64,000 nt of DNA from Chromera velia. Its lineage: Eukaryota > Sar > Chromeraceae. The position numbers and the translations under genes were made by a program. Of the stretch, positions 59,901-64,000 are shown in pieces. The notes under the pieces are model-generated. The model saw only the letters and a program-made list of their open reading frames with translations. It was not told the DNA's origin and made no database searches. Each line of letters begins with the position of its first letter. Position 1 is the stretch's first letter. The DNA is taken from NCBI GenBank assembly GCA_018398765.1, contig JAHBMJ010003515.1:1-64000 (forward strand). Direction: 5' to 3'.

Positions 59901-61211
59901 GAGCATGGGCGCACTCCTGCTGGGACTTCTCCGTCCACTCACACTCGTTGTGCCACGAACAGTGTGGCCTCATGGAACTTCCTGCAGCAGGTAGATCAGA
60001 TCAGATAAGGGGACACACACAAATCGTCATAGTATGAAGATAGATGCATTTGCACTAGCTGAAGGAAATGCACGCACGCACTGAATACTCTTGTGGCACA
60101 AATGAAGCATGCAGTTTCCTAGACAGACAAGTGTCAAAGTGCAAAGGCAAAGAAGGAAGAGAATTGAAGAGACGCCTTCTGAGGGAACTTCGCTTCGTTC
60201 GATTTCACAACTTAGTCCTGTTTCTGCTTGATATCGAATGTTTCAGTTTCGTTCTTTTCATTTTCATTCACTCCTGCTGTCCGTCTTTTTCTGTCTACAG
60301 CCACACATACTGCCCTCACAGCAAAACAAAGCAAAGCTAAGCAGACCAACCAACCATCTGAAGTGATATCCACAGGCCCTTCGTCCCTTTTCACCTCTGC
60401 TTCCGTCTCCGTCTCGTTAGACGAAGAGGAAGAGGACACCGGATGACCGTTCAACACATAGGGAGCACCGAAGAAGTGAGATATCATAAAGATCTGATCA
60501 CCCCTGGCAACATCCCGACGAGCGACAGCTACAGGCTCCCTGTCCCCCACCTCCCTGTCCAACTGGACCAAACCCCAGTCAGATCCCGTCAGATACCGTT
60601 CGTGCTCAGTTGCCACCAGCTGTTTGCATGAGTACACGGAGGATTTGGGGATCTGAATTAGCTCGGCAGTCGCGTTCTTAATCAGAGAGGAAGACGCAAA
60701 GTCAAAAACGAACCGCATGTCCTTACACGGATAGTCATCCAGACAGTGGCCAGCAGTGGCCACTACATCTCTTGCCACAAGAACCCCTGTGCATTCCATA
60801 ACGCTCGGCTCGTTTCTGAGAGGCACATCCGGGCAGAGAGGCTGGAGGGCACGAAAGCTCCTCTCTGCGATTGTCTGATAGTCTCTGACTTCATAAAAGT
60901 CGGGGTCTTCGTTCTGCTCATCGTCATGCAGAGCTGCGGCATGCACTTGTCCCGCCACCGATGTTGCCACTGGGACGTTAGTGAAGTCATCAGAGAGGTC
61001 GTCCGATCCGTGCCAGAAGGTCAGTGCCGTGATCTGACCCTCTGAATCCAGAGGTTTGTGGACCTTTCCATGCACATACACCAGCGCAGAGCCTGCAAAA
61101 ACACACACACGGGTTGAAAGAGATGACAGAGACGGGGATATGTACAGTGCCGTCTCCAAGCAAGCCGCACACAAACTCACCGGTAAGTGCAAAGGCAACT
61201 GATCTCCACAT
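56945..61211 (-). CDS. Secreted trypsin-fold serine protease with P-domain-like C-terminal region, about 8 exons
   Basis: Exons on the minus strand: 61211-61181, 61092-60355, 59981-59679, 59378-59223, 58936-58381, a likely small exon near 58310-58240, 57969-57741 and 57456-56945. The start MWRSVAFALTGSALVYVHG looks like a signal peptide. The triad is visible: His126 in ATAGHC, Asp182 in SDWGLVQLD and Ser372 in HGSSGAPVFD, so the enzyme should be an active S1-type endopeptidase. Downstream are beta-rich segments, the last with LNVTVSHDHHPDIHGKLIAP and a final WTLVLLDADPTGEGHLMDA, which resemble proprotein-convertase P domains; an earlier segment around 58500-58800 may be a second one. About 860 residues in total. 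The exon 4/5 join is out of phase with the best donor, next to a run of eight G, and the small exon is uncertain. Secretion is inferred from the leader and the many cysteines. Confidence 0.85.
57343..57460. repeat. Duplicated segment at the last exon of the protease, including the splice acceptor
   Basis: A 30-base block (TAGAAGTCTGC at its right end on the plus strand) occurs at about 57343-57373 and 57431-57460, with a diverged third copy between. In transcript sense each copy begins GCAG followed by the start of the exon, so the acceptor itself is repeated. The protein repeat FYQERAVP appears twice. Confidence 0.9.
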
Positions 61212-61640
61212 TCCCTTGAACGTCTCCAGACAGACACCAGGATGGACATGCACCTGAAGGTTACGAAATTAAAAAAACCACTGAGCTGTGGAAGGCACTC
61301 AGAAGAATACTTAGAGTAGCCAGTAGTTTGGATGTGGGCATTCAATTAAGAAAGAATGCATGTTTTGGCTCGGCCTTGGCCCGGCCGCGTTCGGCGATTC
61401 GTCACGCAGCATGCACACAAGAATCTTTCCAACGCCACACAGATACAATAGCCACTCTGATCAATCCGTCTCAGTTTCCCTCTCCTCACGAACGTTCTCT
61501 GAGCCACCATACGTTGAGGAGCAGCTCAGCAGCTTCAAAAGCTCACAAGGCATCCTCGCTGCCTGCTGGATCGACTTTTGCAGTCCGAAGTTTTGATCGA
61601 TCGTCACTCGACTGAGGAAACCTTTTCTCTCTGACGGAGG
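61212..61640. promoter_or_regulatory. Shared upstream region of the protease and DPH3 genes
   Basis: These 429 bases separate two head-to-head start codons and probably hold both promoters. I see no TATA box that can be assigned. Confidence 0.4.
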
Positions 61641-61928
61641 ATGGAGAGTGGTGAGAGGAGTGGCAGCGAGCCCAAGGCAAGGCCCGGACCTCCAATCGTT
61701 GTGTATGAGGAGGTGCCGCTGGAAGAGATGGAGTACGAGGAGAGCGAGGGAGCCTTCTACTTCTCGTGTCCTTGTGGAGATCTCTTCGAAATCTCTTTGA
61801 CAGACATGGTGAACAAAGGAGAGACCATCGCAAGGTGTCCAAGCTGCTCCCTTCTTGTGCGTGTCCTGTATCAACGCTCAGAACTTCGGAGCTTGTGCGA
61901 CGCCAAGGGACTTGCCTTTGTCGATTGA
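61641..61928 (+). CDS. DPH3: DPH3 / KTI11, CSL-type zinc finger protein of diphthamide synthesis
   Basis: An intronless 95-residue gene. Residues 20-75 form the CSL zinc finger with the family signature YEEVPLEEMEYEE, the first cysteine pair in CPCGDLFEI (Cys43, Cys45) and the second in CPSCSLLVRVLY (Cys66, Cys69), all metal ligands present. DPH3 carries iron and passes electrons to the radical enzyme Dph1-Dph2, which starts diphthamide on elongation factor 2. In yeast it also serves the Elongator tRNA-modification pathway. It acts in the cytosol. Length is close to the usual 80-90 residues, with a slightly longer N-terminus. It is head to head with the protease gene. The call is firm. Confidence 0.95.
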   Translation: MESGERSGSEPKARPGPPIVVYEEVPLEEMEYEESEGAFYFSCPCGDLFEISLTDMVNKGETIARCPSCSLLVRVLYQRSELRSLCDAKGLAFVD

Positions 61929-62389
61929 AGGGAAATGGGTGAAGGGAAAGGAATTTAAAGGGAATGATGCTCCCAACCTTTCCTGCATGCGCAGCCTCGT
62001 CCTTTCAGTTGGACGGCAGCGCCCTTGCTGACTTTGTGAAGATACTTTTGGAAGCGTAGTGAACGCTGATTCCCTCTTGACTCTCGGAAGAATGTTCATC
62101 TGTGCGTGTTTTTTGTTGGTAGTGTGCCTACCTTCGCACCGATACGTCTCTTTCCTGACTGCTACTCTCTGTACGACCAATTTCTTCTTTTTTTTTGCAG
62201 CTGCCTCTGCTTTCTCTTGTGCGTACCTGTATCTGGCCGGACCCACCTTGCTTTTGACTTTTGCCCTCCCCCTCTCTGTTTTCCCGTGCTCCCCCTCCAT
62301 GTCTTGTCTGTCACTTTTCGTCTCTCGTCCTCTTCTTCTCTAATTCTCTTTCTATACCCCAGCCGTTGCTCGCGAGTGCGTGTGCCTGC

Positions 62390-62690
62390 CGCTTTCCCCC
62401 TTCTGCACCTGCTCATACCTTGTTCGCTTACCTTTGCCCCTGCTTAGCTCTTTCAAGCTTGTCGACTTGTCTCTGCTTCTGCTTTGCTTTTTCATGCGCG
62501 TCGGATTGCCTCCTAGCTCTTCTGCATTACTTTTTCTACCTTGTTAGCTTGCCTCTGCTTCTGCTATGCTCTTTCTAGCGAATTGGCTAAGACTCAGCTT
62601 ACCTCTGCGTTTGCTTTGTTCTCTCTAGCTAGCGTGTCGGCTTGTCTAAAGTTGCCTCCGCTTCTGCTTTGCTCTTTCCGACATGCTTGT
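62390..62690 (+). repeat. Degenerate minisatellite, CTTCTGCTTTGCTCTTT-type units
   Basis: Several diverged units of about 60-70 bases share a core CTCTGCTTCTGCT-TGCTCTTT followed by TAGC-TGTCGGCTTG. They lie 3' of DPH3. No gene is supported. Confidence 0.6.
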
Positions 62691-63078
62691 TTAATTATAC
62701 CTCTGGTCATTCAAAGCAAAGTTCTCTTAGCAAACGGCAGACAGTTTGCGTTACTCATCACAGTTTTCCCTTTAATTTATATATCAATTTCTGAGATCAT
62801 TTTCTATCAGATTCTCATTGACTTTGGCATTAATAATAATTTAATATCCTGGTGACTTCCACATTTTTTTGTAGGACATAAACCACCGAAAAAATCAATC
62901 TTATCGTATCATATCATATCACTGGCATATCGAAGATTTAGTCGAAGCCTGAGATTAGGATTTTTAGGATTTAGGATTAATGTCTGGAGGATTGGCCTCC
63001 TGCCCCAATGCTGAGCGCTCGACGTGTGGCGTCCAGGAAACGTGTACACGCGTCGGACCTTCCTGGCCGGCCCGCACA

Positions 63079-63324
63079 GGCCTAGGCGACGTACAGTAAT
63101 AAAAAAAAAGAAAAAAAATTTTGGAGAAGCCTAATCTTTTTTATTTTTTTTTCTATTATTTTATTGGAAGTGCCAATCATATAACAAAAACACATCTAAC
63201 TACAAAACCTACCTTTGCTAAGTTTGCTTGAACCTTTGACCACTATACTAAAAAAAAAAAAAAAAATTTCGACATGTCTATTCTTTTTTTTTTTTTACCA
63301 CTGTGCGTCGCCTAGGCATAGGCC
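63079..63324. mobile_element. Small terminal-inverted-repeat element (MITE-like)
   Basis: The left end GGCCTAGGCGACGTACAGT passes into a poly-A tract. The right end, read in reverse complement, is GGCCTATGCCTAGGCGACGCACAGTGGT followed by poly-A. The two ends are therefore inverted copies with GGCGACG(T/C)ACAGT shared, around an AT-rich core of about 200 bases without coding capacity. This is the structure of a non-autonomous DNA transposon. Related tips (CCTAGG beside poly-A or poly-T) occur near 901 and 20643. Confidence 0.6.
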
Positions 63325-64000
63325 AAAAGATCTGCATACTGACATGTAGATGTGCAATTAATGTTATAAATTCGATCTATTGTAAATTACTAAATGCTAG
63401 ACTAAATTAGATTTACACATACATCCATAAACCTAGCTACAAACACGATTTAACATATCCATTCAAACACATCAATTCATCATCATGATGCCTAGCATGA
63501 TGCAGATGCACATAGTCATGATATCATTATATGTTAATCAAACTTGTTTCAGTCTTCTTGTAACAAACTTCAAGCCTGTTCTGTCATCCCAATACATGTT
63601 ATTGTTGCAATAGCATATGCTTTTTTAATTAATGAATCATCATTCATTCTACACAGTACAGGACAAACCGTGCAGTCAACTACTTCGGGTGAAGTCAAAG
63701 AAATGTGAATGGAAGGGAAACGAAGAGCAAAACGGTAAGCAAAAGAAAACAGAACAAGGATCAAACGCATGCAGCGTGCCTCCTTGTGTCTGCCTCTTTG
63801 TCCTCGTGAATGTATGGACGTATGTTGGGTTAGGCGCGGATTACAGTTGGTGAATGCAGGGGGAGGAACGGCGGGGGGGCGATTGCAAAACAATCTTCTC
63901 TTTCTCAACTGAAAGAAAAGACCTGAACACGTGTAAGGGCCCAGAGGACGGATGGAAGTTTGAAGGGAAGAAATGCGACAACGAGAGAGTGAGGTATCTT
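63325..64000. other. AT-rich then mixed sequence, no gene seen
   Basis: AT-rich to about 63640, then mixed sequence to the window end. Two opposing short frames at 63570-63908 lack family or splice support. Confidence 0.5.

Overview
The window looks like nuclear DNA of a photosynthetic alveolate, most likely a chromerid alga such as Chromera. This is an inference. Genes have many GT-AG introns (donors mostly gtcagt or gtgagt) and are embedded in microsatellite-rich DNA. One gene encodes a plastid light-harvesting protein with a secondary-plastid-type leader, and TGCATGCA, a motif common in apicomplexan regulatory DNA, occurs often. There is a 313-base assembly gap at 32780-33092. Nothing here is operonic.

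Layout. 1-3984: AT-rich then pyrimidine-rich DNA without genes. 3985-5949 (-): a von Willebrand A (VWA) domain protein. 6817-11745 (+): an eight-exon CoA-disulfide reductase/rhodanese fusion of prokaryotic type. 15328-18465 (-): a four-exon cytochrome P450. 19.9-20.3 kb: a broken Ty3/gypsy integrase fossil. 21210-23264 (-): a three-exon secreted kinase-like protein. 24060-32126 (+): a 16-exon acidic, low-complexity protein of unknown function that runs towards the gap. 35.6-36.5 kb (-): one or two orphan exons. 37948-40654 (+): a four-exon light-harvesting antenna protein. 43559-45701 (-): a two-exon aromatic amino acid hydroxylase. 46-52.5 kb: repeats, AT-rich islands and one orphan reading frame. 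52502-52897 (-): the last three exons of an unknown gene. 56945-61211 (-): a trypsin-fold serine protease with a P-domain-like tail. 61641-61928 (+): DPH3. The window ends in AT-rich DNA carrying a small terminal-inverted-repeat element.

How the genes relate. They do not form one pathway. Three pairs are head to head with short shared upstream regions: VWA/CoA-disulfide reductase, kinase-like/acidic 16-exon gene, protease/DPH3. GC-richer gene blocks alternate with AT-rich islands. Exon joins were worked out by eye from splice consensus, reading phase and family similarity. In the reductase, P450, kinase-like, antenna, hydroxylase and 16-exon genes every junction keeps phase. In the protease two joins remain uncertain.

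No clear undescribed multi-gene system was found. The most interesting signals are simple-repeat tracts at splice sites (UG repeats at acceptors, donor-derived arrays), a kinase-like secreted protein with altered catalytic motifs, an antenna protein with a long N-terminal insert, a hydroxylase whose true C-terminus lies in a separate exon, and a duplicated splice acceptor in the protease.
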